Below, one piece after another: positions 44,901 to 54,830 of a stretch of DNA of 64,000 nucleotides. Below the pieces are notes generated by a model. It worked only from the letters and a program-made list of their open reading frames with translations. It was not told the origin of the DNA and ran no database searches. Numbering within the stretch: the first letter of the stretch is position 1; each line of letters opens with the position of its first letter. Source of the DNA: Macrothele yani. Its lineage: Eukaryota > Arthropoda > Arachnida > Araneae > Macrothelidae. A program made the position numbers and the translations under genes. The stretch covers positions 74,610,971 to 74,674,970 of the forward strand of contig CM077022.1 of NCBI GenBank assembly GCA_039090855.1, written 5' to 3'.

Positions 44901-46228
44901 GAAGAATCAAAAAAGGTAAAAGAAAGGAAGCAGAAAGAGAGGGAAAATAAGGAAAAGCAGCTAGAGAAAAAAAGAAAAGCTGAGTTTGATGACAAAATAA
45001 AAGAAAATGATGCAGAAATAAATAGACTTAAAAACGATAAAGAAGCCTCCCTAGCAATAATTCAAGAGGGAACAGAAAGAATGAGAAAAGCTGTAGAAAA
45101 ACAAAATACTGTTGAAATAGCAGTTGCCTCTAACTTGATCATACAAGGTTCAGCTGAAATAAAGAAAACTGAAAGTAAATTAGTTGTGGTAGAAGCAGAA
45201 AAAGATAGGCTAATCAGGAAAAGGTTAAAACAATAATATGAAAAAAGTAATTCAGTGAACAATTGTACATAGTTCTTGGTTTTCAATTACCTTTTTAGGA
45301 TATTATAATTTAATGTGAAACTTGAAAACTTTACTGTGAAAATCGTGAATTGCTTCTGGTTCAACAGCATATTAATGTTCAAAGTGAAACTTGAATGTGG
45401 TAAATATACTTGAATATGATAATAACACGTGAAAAGATAAGAACTGAACATTAGAAGTAAATCATACTTAAACTTTAGACATTAGACGTTATGCAAAAAA
45501 TTTGGGTGTGAACTTCGACCATATATACTAATGGACTGCACATTGGCAATAGCTGCATCAAAGCCGCCATGGCTCAAACATTGGGCACATCATCATCAGA
45601 CTCCAAATTTCGTGTAAAAATGCTGTTATGATTACTAATTTACGCTGCAGAACTTCAGTGTTTTCGGTGTATTATGTGAATGCGCCTCATATATAATGAA
45701 AACTCTTCAGGTAAGTTTACTTATGAGCTATATACATGCATGATCGGGTTGTTTACATTTTGTGATTTATAATGTGATGAACATTTGCGAAGAATTTGGA
45801 ACATGCATTCCATTTTTTTTTCTTAAGTTACTATATTTTTATATCAATAGCTGCAAGTTTCTGGTTAAGTAATTGAACTTTATTGACTTAGGTATTTAAT
45901 TCGTTTCTTACCCATGAAAAATCATAGAACTTTCTTTACTATATCGGTCAGAGCAACCATAAGCACAGCAGGTGTAACCCATCTTTTTGACTGTTGTCAT
46001 GTGATTTTATGTTGGAGCCAGAAATTTTGATGTCATGCGCAGTCTATCAGTATATATGGTTGAAGGGTGTGAAGCAAACTCTTTACAATGTATACAAAGT
46101 TGTTTTACTAGATGTATACAAATATACATCTAGTTTTTATTGAAATACACTCCTAAAATTTTTCTAAAAATTCCTAAAATTCCTAAAATTCCTACCTAAA
46201 ATTTTCCAGAAGTATGCTATGATCCCTG
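41956..46228 (+). mobile_element. 4.27-kb hAT transposon with nearly complete transposase
   Basis: Begins CAGGGATCGCAT and ends with ATGATCCCTG, whose reverse complement is CAGGGATCAT: an 8-base perfect terminal repeat followed by weaker matching. The words TCCTAAAATTCC recur just inside both ends in direct orientation (41970-42050 and 46150-46205). AAATTG is present on both sides (41950-41955 and 46229-46234). That is shorter than the usual 8-bp hAT duplication, so the exact target duplication is uncertain. The single long coding region lies at 42805-45236. Confidence 0.78.
42805..45236 (+). pseudogene. hAT-superfamily transposase, frameshifted, with coiled-coil tail
   Basis: Starts at the ATG of MPKSKTKFQDAW. 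An N-terminal zinc finger is visible as CILC, then HHKGKKH, about residues 30-60. DDE-type core: VTIAFDETTNTQVKRQLDVY near 43335 and RIICVSMDSPNVNK near 43530 carry acidic residues at the expected hAT positions; NRWLTVGSVAQRLLDQW follows near 43825. A broken dimerisation motif ADAERGFSVNTALL sits near 44690. The last 130 codons (44838-45236) are Lys/Glu-rich and probably coiled coil, an unusual extension. Three frameshifts separate otherwise open frames: in an A run near 43235, near 43575 and near 44680. I cannot tell which are true mutations and which are base-calling errors. Assignment to hAT is firm, the subfamily unknown. Confidence 0.83.
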
Positions 46229-46308
46229 AAATTGGTAATTCAGCTAAAAATGTCTATATCACAAAGAGCAGGTTACATGTCAGCTGAAAGAGTTTTGTTT
46301 TTCTTAAT

Positions 46309-46393
46309 ACATACATGCATACATACATACATATCACTAAGCTGTTCTCTGAGATTCAGAGGGTTAGCTCCAAGAAGAAATACAAACTACATC
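46309..46393 (-). mobile_element. 85-bp 3' stub of LINE family B
   Basis: Identical in layout to the 3' end of the LINE at 7615: a CATACATACATA tail, then ATCACTAAGCTGTTCTCTGA, GATTCAGA and TTAGCTCCA, then AAGAAATACAAACT. Perfect 12-bp target duplications GTTTTTCTTAAT lie at 46297-46308 and 46394-46405. An extremely 5'-truncated retrotransposition product inside the hAT shell. Confidence 0.92.
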
Positions 46394-47336
46394 GTTTTTC
46401 TTAATTGTGCTACTAAAAACACTTGGAATTCACCAATTGTTTTCCTGCCTAATTGTACATAGTAATTATCATAATAAATGGGCGTATTCAGTTTATCAAC
46501 ATTATGCAGTATCAAAACGACAAAAACTACACACTTCTGTAATTTTAACTTAAAAGGGGCACACCTCAGAGAGTGTTCATTTTTAAGTTACCAAAGAAAC
46601 CACTGTTGTTAGACACCGCTTCAGTTATTAGAGAATGCGGCCTTGGTCAGCTGCTATGTACCAAACTGTTACTATGAATGAATTTGAGTTTGGTATTATA
46701 AAGCCAAGGTTTGTTAGACTCTATTAACCTTGTTCAAAATCTAGCTTGCAACGTTGTTTCTAGTACAGCATTCCATCATATGGGATAACGTACTACTAGA
46801 AAATACGAAAGCAAAACAGTCAAATGCAAGCAATCTCTCTGGCTACAAACCTTTAGTTAGGAGTCTGAAGGACAAAATTTATTGTCTTGGAGCAAAAGCT
46901 CTGAAAACAGCAAAATGAGAAACAAAATTTTCAAATGTCAAAATCTTGCACAAATTATGAACAGAATTCATAGATGCAAATAAACTGCGAGCCAAAATTT
47001 CCTTGTTATAGTTCATCAGCACTTTTTTTTTTTTCAAATATCTATGTACTTTTGTTCAAAACTATTTAGGGGAATGCAGTTTCCCTTACCAATTTCTTAA
47101 GGGAACACCGTTCCCACCCTGTTTCACCACTAGACATTATCATCCTGAAAGAACCCATCCCCCTCTAGGTGGAGGTACAACAGTGTTAGGGCATATATAG
47201 TCCACAAGCACTTCCTGGTTGTAGCCTGTATCCATGCATTGGGCCACATACACTACGGGTCCCATGCTAGCTAAACATGTCCATATTGTATAACTGTCCC
47301 CATGGGCCTGGGTAGTCGATGCCATGAGATCCATAG

Positions 47337-47592
47337 TAGAGAGTGAGGTGGCTCAGTTTTCAAAGCCCGAATCCGTACGAGCTCGACTCAGCCCCAAAAG
47401 GTCTGTGTACTGTGGGGCCCGAGCCCAACTTTTCCCAGTGCTGATGCTTTTCTCCCTTTTATCCAATTTTTACATGAAGCAAGAAAGAGCATGGAATATG
47501 ATGCTCAGCCTTTGAGTCTCATTAGGAAGGATATAACATTGAAATAAAATTTATATTTTACAGTTTCACAGAAAAAATTGCAGTAGCCGATA

Positions 47593-47624
<32 letters not shown>

Positions 47625-48830
47625 CCTAAGAAAAAGAAGCTGTCTACCTTTTTTATGCATGGAGAGGGAATGGTCTTCACACATGTTTTGGCATGACACA
47701 AAAGTCTGCTAAATCCTGAAAAACTTATATATTTCAAAATGCATTTGCATTTCTCGCACTGAACATAATCCAATTTTGCATTGGTTGTGCAATCAATAAT
47801 TTGGAAAAAATGTTTCCACGCAGTAAATTTTTCCACTTCATTTTTAACTGTTTTACAAACACCAACAAATTTTTTTGTATAACTTCAGGATATGGATCAT
47901 TCATATTGTAATGCACAAATGGATAAAATGAGTAACTCAACTTAAGGGATGAATGTTGAGTGGAAGTGACAGTAACAGCAGTTAGAAAAGCTTTGTTTAA
48001 TTTGTTGTTTCCTTGCCATCTTCTACACAATGTTTTGTTCAATGAGGCCTTCTGAAATACCGGCGTCAAACTTCCGTCCTCACAGCTGAGATCCTAAGGC
48101 CAGTTTCACTCAGGCAGGACAAATCCGTCGAAGCAATAAATCTCCCAGCTGATGTACCACTGGTTTTCAAGCGAACTATTATTTCCTCTGAAAAATTTAC
48201 TTTAAATCACACTTCAACTCCCATCATACCCCAGAGCTATTCTCCACAACATAGTCAAACTGCATATCTTTATCCACCCTCTACATCCTAATTTATAACA
48301 GATTTTCCCCTCCTGTGCATTATGTTTCAATGGCAAATTTATGACACTAGCTGCTTTTCCATTTTCCTAAAACGGATGGGTTTTTTTTTGAGAATTGAGG
48401 TCATCTTCTCTGATGTGTCCAAGGGCAATTTTTACTGGCCACTGAACTGACCATCCTACTGCGTCTGTGCGAAGGTGGAGTTCCCTAATCTGTATTTCCC
48501 TGCTTCAACCCCCTACTTTCCTAGGCTAATTACTCTCCTAAAAAGCACTTAAACTATCACACAGTGACACATCAATTCACTTCCCATGCAATCAGGATTC
48601 ACGGATACACTGCAGGAAAAAAACAACTGATTCCTCCTCCTGAAACTCAGAAGAAGAAAAAAACGGAAAAGAAAGACTCAGTATTTTAACATAAAAAAAA
48701 GAAGCCCTCCCGAGATGTAACTAATATGCTATTCGTAGCTTGTCTGAGCCCGCCCAAGCCTGAGATGAAACTGATGATGCTATTCGTAGCCCGCCCATCT
48801 CGGGCTTGGGCCCAACGCATCTCATCTCTA
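47337..48830 (-). mobile_element. second hAT element inside the split Tc1-like element
   Basis: Begins TAGAGAGTGAGG and ends CTCATCTCTA, whose reverse complement is TAGAGATGAG. The 8-bp ATCCATAG occurs on both sides without mismatch (47329-47336 and 48831-48838). Length 1494 bp. GC-rich segments with AGCCCGA- and CCCGCCCA-type words sit near both ends. The minus strand carries only the N-terminal part of a transposase, so this is an internally deleted derivative. It contains a (TA)n microsatellite at about 47590-47615. Confidence 0.88.
47558..48069 (-). pseudogene. hAT transposase N-terminus with BED-type zinc finger
   Basis: Minus frames 47734-48069 and 47558-47836 overlap across one frameshift near 47820. 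The second reads WKHFFQIIDCTTNAKLDYVQ then CEKCKCILKYISFSGFSRLL and CHAKTC. This fits the BED zinc finger of hAT transposases (aromatic WKHF, C-x2-C, then a SG-S-LL-H block). After the finger the frame runs into the (TA)n tract and no catalytic core remains. Confidence 0.72.
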
Positions 48831-49480
48831 ATCCATAGCCTCTTGTGCCAAATATGGACTTGGCCATCACCAGAATGGAGTACATATCAGGATTTATCTG
48901 ACCAGCACACATGGTTAAATGAATCGCAATCTGCATGGAGCTGGCACTGGGAGAGTCATTTGCACCAATGTACTGTTGTTAAAAGAGGGTGGCATATGGA
49001 GTGTCTACTCTTGTAGCCCGTTTTTGCCAGAGTGCAACACATGGTCACATGGGATACTGTTTCAGGTTGGCATGTATTGGGCCATCAACTGTAAGACTGC
49101 TGTGCCAGTTGCCCTGTACAAGACAAGATACACCCATCATTCTCCTCTGGAATCCTCCTTTCACTGCTCTGCAGTTGTTTTACCATTGTGACATCACTCC
49201 TGGTACACTTTAACCACGGTGGCCTTCGAATTACCCACAAGTGTTGCTCTGTTTCCGAAATAGACATACCAACCCTTTCTGCCCCCACAATTTGGTATTT
49301 CATAAACTACTGTAAATCTTTTGTTTTGCCTATCACATCCTTAACTATGCTCTCAGTTGCACCACAGACCTCTTACATACAATCCTTTAGCCTACAAGCC
49401 ACATCCTCCTCGTTATCATGCCAGTATTGGGTGTAACTCACTTTGCATAGGGGTGGCCATAAGTCAGTAATCTCATGGTA

Positions 49481-50139
49481 TATGTACCCATATGGAGGTC
49501 ATTCAGTTAACTCTAAGCCAAAAGTATTGTGTAATAATTCATTTAATGTTTACAGTTCATGTCAGCATTGTATCATCTTCTGGCAGCATAAAACAAACCA
49601 TGCAGCTTCTTGATATTAGTTACTGGAGTTCATCAAGTTGATTGGTTTCATCAGTAAGATAGTGGTGAAAACCATAAATTTGTATCACCAGGTAGTAATT
49701 AAATTTATAATAAGAGAAGGAATTGTGCCAGGCAAGATGTACAAAAGTACAGTTAATACTTGAAAAGTATGTGGGGATTCTGCATGCCATCTTGAATCTC
49801 TGCTTTCATTGTCTATGAAACCGTGGAATACATTTCATATGTCGTGAAACTCTCCACAATACCACAGAGAGTGGTATGTTTGTAGCACATGCTAAAAGTC
49901 AATCGACTGAGCGTGATGCAGGTGAGGGAAAAATATGCCAAGTGCATTGAAATTAGTGGGAATTATGAAAAAAACTCATCCCACTAATTTCAAGGGCATT
50001 GAAATTAGTGAGAAGAGATTATTTGACATTTTCCTTTTACATAATCCCGTACAAAAGAACACCAAAAACTTTTTATCAACAATTTTTGTTGTGACATCTT
50101 GTACTGTTGTTATTACAGAATATGTACATAAAAGATATC
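49481..50139. other. intronic DNA with a small hairpin
   Basis: A hairpin at 49946-49992 pairs TTGAAATTAGTGGGA with TCCCACTAATTTCAA around a 17-base loop. Nothing else is recognised. Confidence 0.5.
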
Positions 50140-50245
50140 TGAGTTTATGAGGACTCAAACCTGTTGACCTATGATACTGGCTCTGTCCCTTTAAAACCTA
50201 TGGTCTTAAATTAGTGAATGCTCATGGGGTTGTTAACCTCCTCCC
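50140..50245 (+). mobile_element. tRNA-derived SINE, family A (copy 6, remnant)
   Basis: Only traces of the family remain: TATGATACTGGCTCTGTCCC for the body, CTTAAATTAG, then GCTCATGGGGTTGTTAACCTCC at the 3' end. The head is lost except a B-box-like GAGGACTCAAACC. Confidence 0.55.
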
Positions 50246-50384
50246 CCACCGAAAGTATAACACTAATATGTCAAATGAGAAAATGTTGGCAAAGAATTTT
50301 GCATGTATACAGAGTAGCAGTTATCATGAGTAATACCTATGGTGCAGAATGTTGTGGTAAATTTTTTCAAAGTAGAACTATTCC

Positions 50385-50910
50385 CCGTCGCAGAATCGCG
50401 GCGACGTACATCGCAGATTTATTTTGTTCCTGCAGACAAAAACGATTTCCCAGAACCCTATTAAAACCATCTTGCAGACTCCCTATCATAGATGCAAGTT
50501 TTCCGCCTTTCAAAATTTCGGAAAACGGAAGTTAGGTATAATGAGGATTTCTCTCGTAATCATAAAAAAAATTTTCTCGCGAAGGACAACGTAGGTCGCA
50601 GAATTATTTTGTGCTCATCCCCATAGCAGAATCGCGATGACGGCCGACGTACATCGTAGATTTATTTTGTACTCGTCCCCGTAGAAGAAGCGTGTCAACG
50701 GGCAACGTACATCACAGGTTTATTTTGTACCCATCCCCGTAGCAGAATCATGGCGACGGCCGACATACATTGCAGATTTATTTTGTACTCTTTCTTCCCC
50801 ATAGAAGAATCGCGGTGACGAGCTGCGTATATCGCAGATTTATTTTGCACTCGTCCCCGTAGAAGAATCGCGGTGTCATACATCGCAGGTTTATTTTGTA
50901 CTCATCCCCG
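50385..50910. repeat. second minisatellite block related to 23077-23630
   Basis: Carries the same block words (TCCTGCAGACAAAAACG, CCATCTTGCAGACTCCC, AAACGGAAGTTAGG) and about seven diverged units with GTAGAAGAATCGCGG, GTACATCGCAG and TTTATTTTGTACTC. Neither terminal inverted repeat of the hAT-type element is present, so it is a truncated copy. The right edge abuts a SINE family B copy. Confidence 0.87.
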
Positions 50911-50919
50911 TAACATAAA

Positions 50920-51060
50920 GCATACTCGAACAGAAATCGTGAGATGCAGGTTCAATTCCCCGCTCTAGGGCGATGAAATTTTCAAAGTTTTCTGAGAGGT
51001 GTTACATGGATGACCAGTAGTAAGTGTTGCAAGCAAATTCAGAATTTATATTCTGTTTGC
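50920..51060 (+). mobile_element. tRNA-derived SINE, family B (copy 1)
   Basis: Has AGCATACTCGAACAGAAATC, then a B-box-like CAGGTTCAATTCCCC, then AGGGCGATGAAATTTTCAAA and GTTTTCTGAGAGG. The same order appears at 56812 and 57110. The A-box region is weak in this copy. Confidence 0.65.
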
Positions 51061-52029
51061 TTTGAATATTCTATCCGTTTCCCATGCATTATGAGGAATA
51101 TTTCTTCCTTCATTGATTTATGTTGAATAATGTGCTAAAACCATTCCTCTGACTCCATTCTTTTAATGAAAAGCCAAGGACTTGTCAGCACCCCCTCATA
51201 ATTCTTGACATTTGTATGTGATTTTCTCCTGAAAATGTTCATGAAAGTTGAATGTACAACAATGTGTATGTTAAAAGGAGAATTCTACTCCCAGTGCTTA
51301 AAAGTATATAAAAATCCATATTTATTTGAGCACGAGATAAAAAAATTGTATCAATTGGTTATTACTCTTCTTGAATTCTACCAAAGGTAATTGTTTGCTT
51401 TTCCAACAAGAAGTGTGAGTACCTGACACATTTTCAACAGTTAAGTGAAGCAGTGGTGAATGAAATTCACATTTTACATGACATCTGTAAATTTAACTAT
51501 ATATAAGAACATGTTTTCTGATAATTATTTCATAATACAATGACCATGTCATTCAACCTATGCGATATGCAGAGGCAGGTTTAGACATTACGGTTCCCTG
51601 GGCAAGAAAAATCAGATGCCTCCAAGTAAACATATTTTAATATAAAAAATTTACTTTCCAATTTAAATTTCATAATGAAATTATATACAGATTTTTTTTA
51701 TCGTAAAAAGAATCGGCATATTCTCAGGAACAACCATGTATGTAGAATTTTTTCACACATGTATTATTTAAAATTGTTCTTTGAAATCAAAATTTTAAAT
51801 ATTGTTTTCATGCAAGTTTAATTCACACAATTTTGAAACTTCATTTCACCATCAATTTTTATATTTAGAAATGAAATTTCTTTACTTTAACATACTTATA
51901 AAACATTTGTCTGCAGATTTTGCATTTGAATTTTCAACATAAGCAATATTATTTTTAGGGTTTGCTTTTAAATATAGTGCTGCTATCATCAGTGTTCATT
52001 GTAAATCGATTGAATGACTGTGAGAAAGT
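51061..52029. other. intronic DNA without recognised content
   Basis: A+T-rich. The frame 51205-51390 has no domain I recognise. It ends with the TA at 52028-52029 used by the next element. Confidence 0.5.
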
Positions 52030-52625
52030 ACAGGGTGTGCCATATAAAAGAGGTCCAAGTATAATGAACAACAACAGTTAGGCAATGTTACTATACATGG
52101 TAAAGAATAGTTGAAATGACAGAAAGCAAGAGTAATTTACCTGCATTTACAACAATTGCTGAAAGTGCTGTTCTCCAACATCAAGACACAGCTGTACACG
52201 ACGGAACATGTTGTTCGTAATGCACCACAACTCATCGGCAGTAATCTGGGCTATGGCATCCATAATGTTCACTTTTAATTCATCTAGGGTGTGCGGATTA
52301 GTTGCGTACATATTTCCTTTCAATGCTCCCCACAGATAAAAGTCACAGGGGGAGAGTTATTTCTAAAATACTGTTCCACAATAAAAATCTGCTGTTTTGT
52401 ACTTAAAACCATGTCCGTTGTCTTTGTTCTCTCTTCACTTACACTTATGACCGCGTACTTACACTGCTCTAGCTGTGACTAACCACTCCGGAGAATTCCT
52501 TTGCAGCTGTACACGCAGAAACCAGTTAGAAGTGGAACAAAGCGGTTTTAACTGGAAACCTGCCAAACAACTTTAACCCGCCTATAACGTCTGGCCATGG
52601 GGCCTCTTTTATATGGTGCACCCTG
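52030..52625 (-). mobile_element. internally deleted IS630/Tc1-like element, 596 bp
   Basis: Terminal repeats CAGGGTGTGCCATATAAAAG (left) and CAGGGTGCACCATATAAAAG (reverse complement of the right) are bordered by TA on each side. The left half still encodes, on the minus strand, a transposase C-terminus: LWGALKGNMYATNPHTLDEL, KVNIMDAIAQI and RRVQLCLDVGEQHF. The catalytic region is gone. The result is a short non-autonomous copy whose parent family can be named, different from the IS630-like element at 32975. Confidence 0.88.
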
Positions 52626-53821
52626 TATAAATGCCTGAACATGAATTAGTAAAATTACTTCCAATTTAAAAAGTTCTTTTCCCTCCATTTCTTTGTGACA
52701 AAATCTGCTTTATCATCAAACTTCAATGTTTTATGTTTTTTCTGAATGACAAAATTGCAATTACATATTCTTCATCCCTGAGAACTAAATATCTTCAAAT
52801 AATTACGAAACGGTTTTCAAAAGAAAAAAACTTCGTTTCCCCAGAGTCATTTCTGGTGGCTATGCATAGGAAAATCCTTTGGATAGCATCAATGATAAGA
52901 AAAGTTGAACCAATTATTTTTTCATAATAATATTGCAACATATCTGCAATGGAGTAACCTTGAATCTGTCACCAACCTATCTAAATTATGCTAAAATATC
53001 TGAAGATGCAAATATTCTTGTTGAAATTCAGATAAATAATACAACTGGGGCTTCACATTGCAGAACGTATTTTGTACCAGTATGCTGTCCTTTCATGTCA
53101 CAAACACTGTCCTGGGAGCCTTGATCTTGTAGAAATCTGCTTCATGGAGTAAACCATTCTAATTTTGGGCTGCCCATTGGCATTCTTAGGTTTGTTAAAA
53201 TGTCTTGTAAAAACTATCCACTCTAGCCTCCAAGCCTTCCATGCATCCCTGGCTGTCATTGAGCTCTGTTAAAAAAAAATCCCTTCACACATACACCTCC
53301 TACTCTGTCCCCCTCTTCCGAATTCTGATTTCGCTAAGAAGTCCTTATCCAGTGATTCTTGTTGTCCTTGTTTCAAAATTAATTGATATTTTTAATAATT
53401 AAATTAAATACAATGATCATAAGTTAACTGTGATGTACTACTCAATGTTATTTGTAAAACTGCAAAATATGATATTTCATTGTTTGCTTCTGTAATAAGG
53501 TAAAACGGCTTTCGTCACATGTATTTCCAAAATTCTGGCGCTTTCCTCAATATGCGACTGGCCCAATGGTAAACCCGCCCTTGGCAGTATAAAAACTTTG
53601 CAGTTGCCATCATGATTTATTTCAACTTTCATCCACCTGACTTCAGTGTGAGATTAGGAATCCAGAATAGCACACATCAAAATTCACATGGCCTCACCAA
53701 CATCAAAATTGGTTGGATCAATGTCAGTTGATGTATTTCTGGAATGAGTCTGTAAAGTGATGAAGTTATGTTCACCTAGTTGAATGATCTGTATGTAGAA
53801 CCCATGAATGACACTGACATG
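52626..53821. other. intronic DNA without recognised content
   Basis: No gene recognised. The 64-codon frame at 52733-52927 and 63-codon frame at 52933-53124 have no known motif. Confidence 0.45.
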
Positions 53822-54511
53822 CAGGGGCGGCGAAAAGTGAAATTCGTTGACCGGGCCCCAAATTTCGAATATTGGTGCGCCCTCTCTACCTTCTCAGAAC
53901 AAACAGAAGAAAAACAATGTCTGAGCAGTGGGCGCACTCACAGGAGTGCCCGAGCGCCCCCCCCCCCCCCCCCGCGCTGATAGAGTGGAAAATTATTATG
54001 TCGAAGTTTGAAACATAAAGTCACAATACGCGATCTACATATACTTTTTAATCATGTACCGTATAATTATAACATATAATAATTATAAGGGAGTAGTTCT
54101 GTTAAATAAATTTAGAAAAATCTAACAAGGAAAACAATTTCACTGCTTCTTCTAATCATTTAACTTTCTTGTACTGTAACAGTAGTAGTAACTGGATAAG
54201 AATAAATGCACAAAAGTCAACCTCCTTAACTGTTACAGCACCTGACTACTTTTCCTGGTAAATTTAGGGGGGTCACCCCCACCTTGGGAAAATTCTGTGT
54301 GCCGGGGTGCACAAGCTCCTTCCTTGGGAAATTTCTGGGTGCACTACTGTGCCTAAGGAGCTTTGTTGGGAATTAGGACCACCCAACCACTTACCTAGAG
54401 GAACTTTCTAATGCACATCACAACAATCGCACATGTCAAATAAAAAAATAATAAAAATAAAAATCTTGGCTAAAATTATTGACCGGGCCCGGGCGGTTCC
54501 GCCGCCACTTG
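53822..54511. mobile_element. non-autonomous element with GC-rich terminal inverted repeats, probably hAT
   Basis: The left end CAGGGGCGGCG...TTGACCGGGCCC and the right end, in reverse complement CAAGTGGCGGCGG...CGGGCCCGGTCAA, are inverted over about 40 bases. There is no transposase. A pure run of about 20 Cs lies near 53958-53973. No convincing target duplication was found, so the superfamily is inferred from the end sequence only. Confidence 0.6.
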
Positions 54512-54516
54512 CAGTT

Positions 54517-54830
54517 TAAATGTATGTGCTGGTATTGGGAGAGACCACTTTGTTTGCCCTTTACTGCTCCTGTATCACTGCTTGTAGATACTTGATGGAG
54601 CCAAGTAGTTCTAGCATGATGAAATGTCTCCTAATTGTGGAGTGCAATTACATGACATTGCCAAATTTGATGCAGTTTAAATGTATGTGCTGGGTTGTGG
54701 GAGACCTTTATTTGCCTATACCTGCTCCTGTATCACTGCCTGTTGATACTTGATGAAGCCAGTGGTTCCAGCTTATATGATAAAGTGCCTCCTAATTGTG
54801 GAACACAGCTGCATCATATTTAGTCTCTTT
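54517..54830. repeat. two diverged tandem copies of a 159-bp unit
   Basis: GCAGTTTAAATGTATGTGCT begins units near 54511 and 54670. Both continue through GGGAGACC, CTGCTCCTGTATCACTGC, GATACTTGATG and CTCCTAATTGTGGA. The copies differ at many sites, so the duplication is old. The first copy directly abuts the GC-rich element. Confidence 0.8.

Larger units (their letters stand above)
41768..47132. mobile_element. hAT-type shell element inserted in the Tc1-like element
   Basis: The left end TCAGTGGTGAAA and the reverse complement of the right end, TAGTGGTGAAA, are terminal repeats. GACATTAA at 41760-41767 and GACATTAT at 47133-47140 are the 8-bp target duplication with one mismatch. Its own sequence is about 1.1 kb (41768-41955 and 46229-47132), has no transposase and contains a G run near 41797 and a CA microsatellite near 41846. 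It was therefore probably a non-autonomous element before the 4.3-kb hAT entered it. Confidence 0.8.
41452..49478 (-). mobile_element. Tc1-like element split by two hAT insertions
   Basis: Ends: CACTGAGTACTCACTGAATT at the left and CCATGAGATTACTGACTT (reverse complement) at the right, each bordered by TA. It is the same family as 16486-17700. Its own sequence survives in three pieces, about 41452-41767, 47133-47336 and 48831-49478, together near 1.15 kb against 1215 bp for the reference. On the minus strand the right piece gives CWSDKS-stop-YVLHSGDGQVHI, a decayed first-Asp motif. The left piece gives the C-terminal region. The gaps correspond exactly to two hAT insertions with target duplications. 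Confidence 0.88.
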
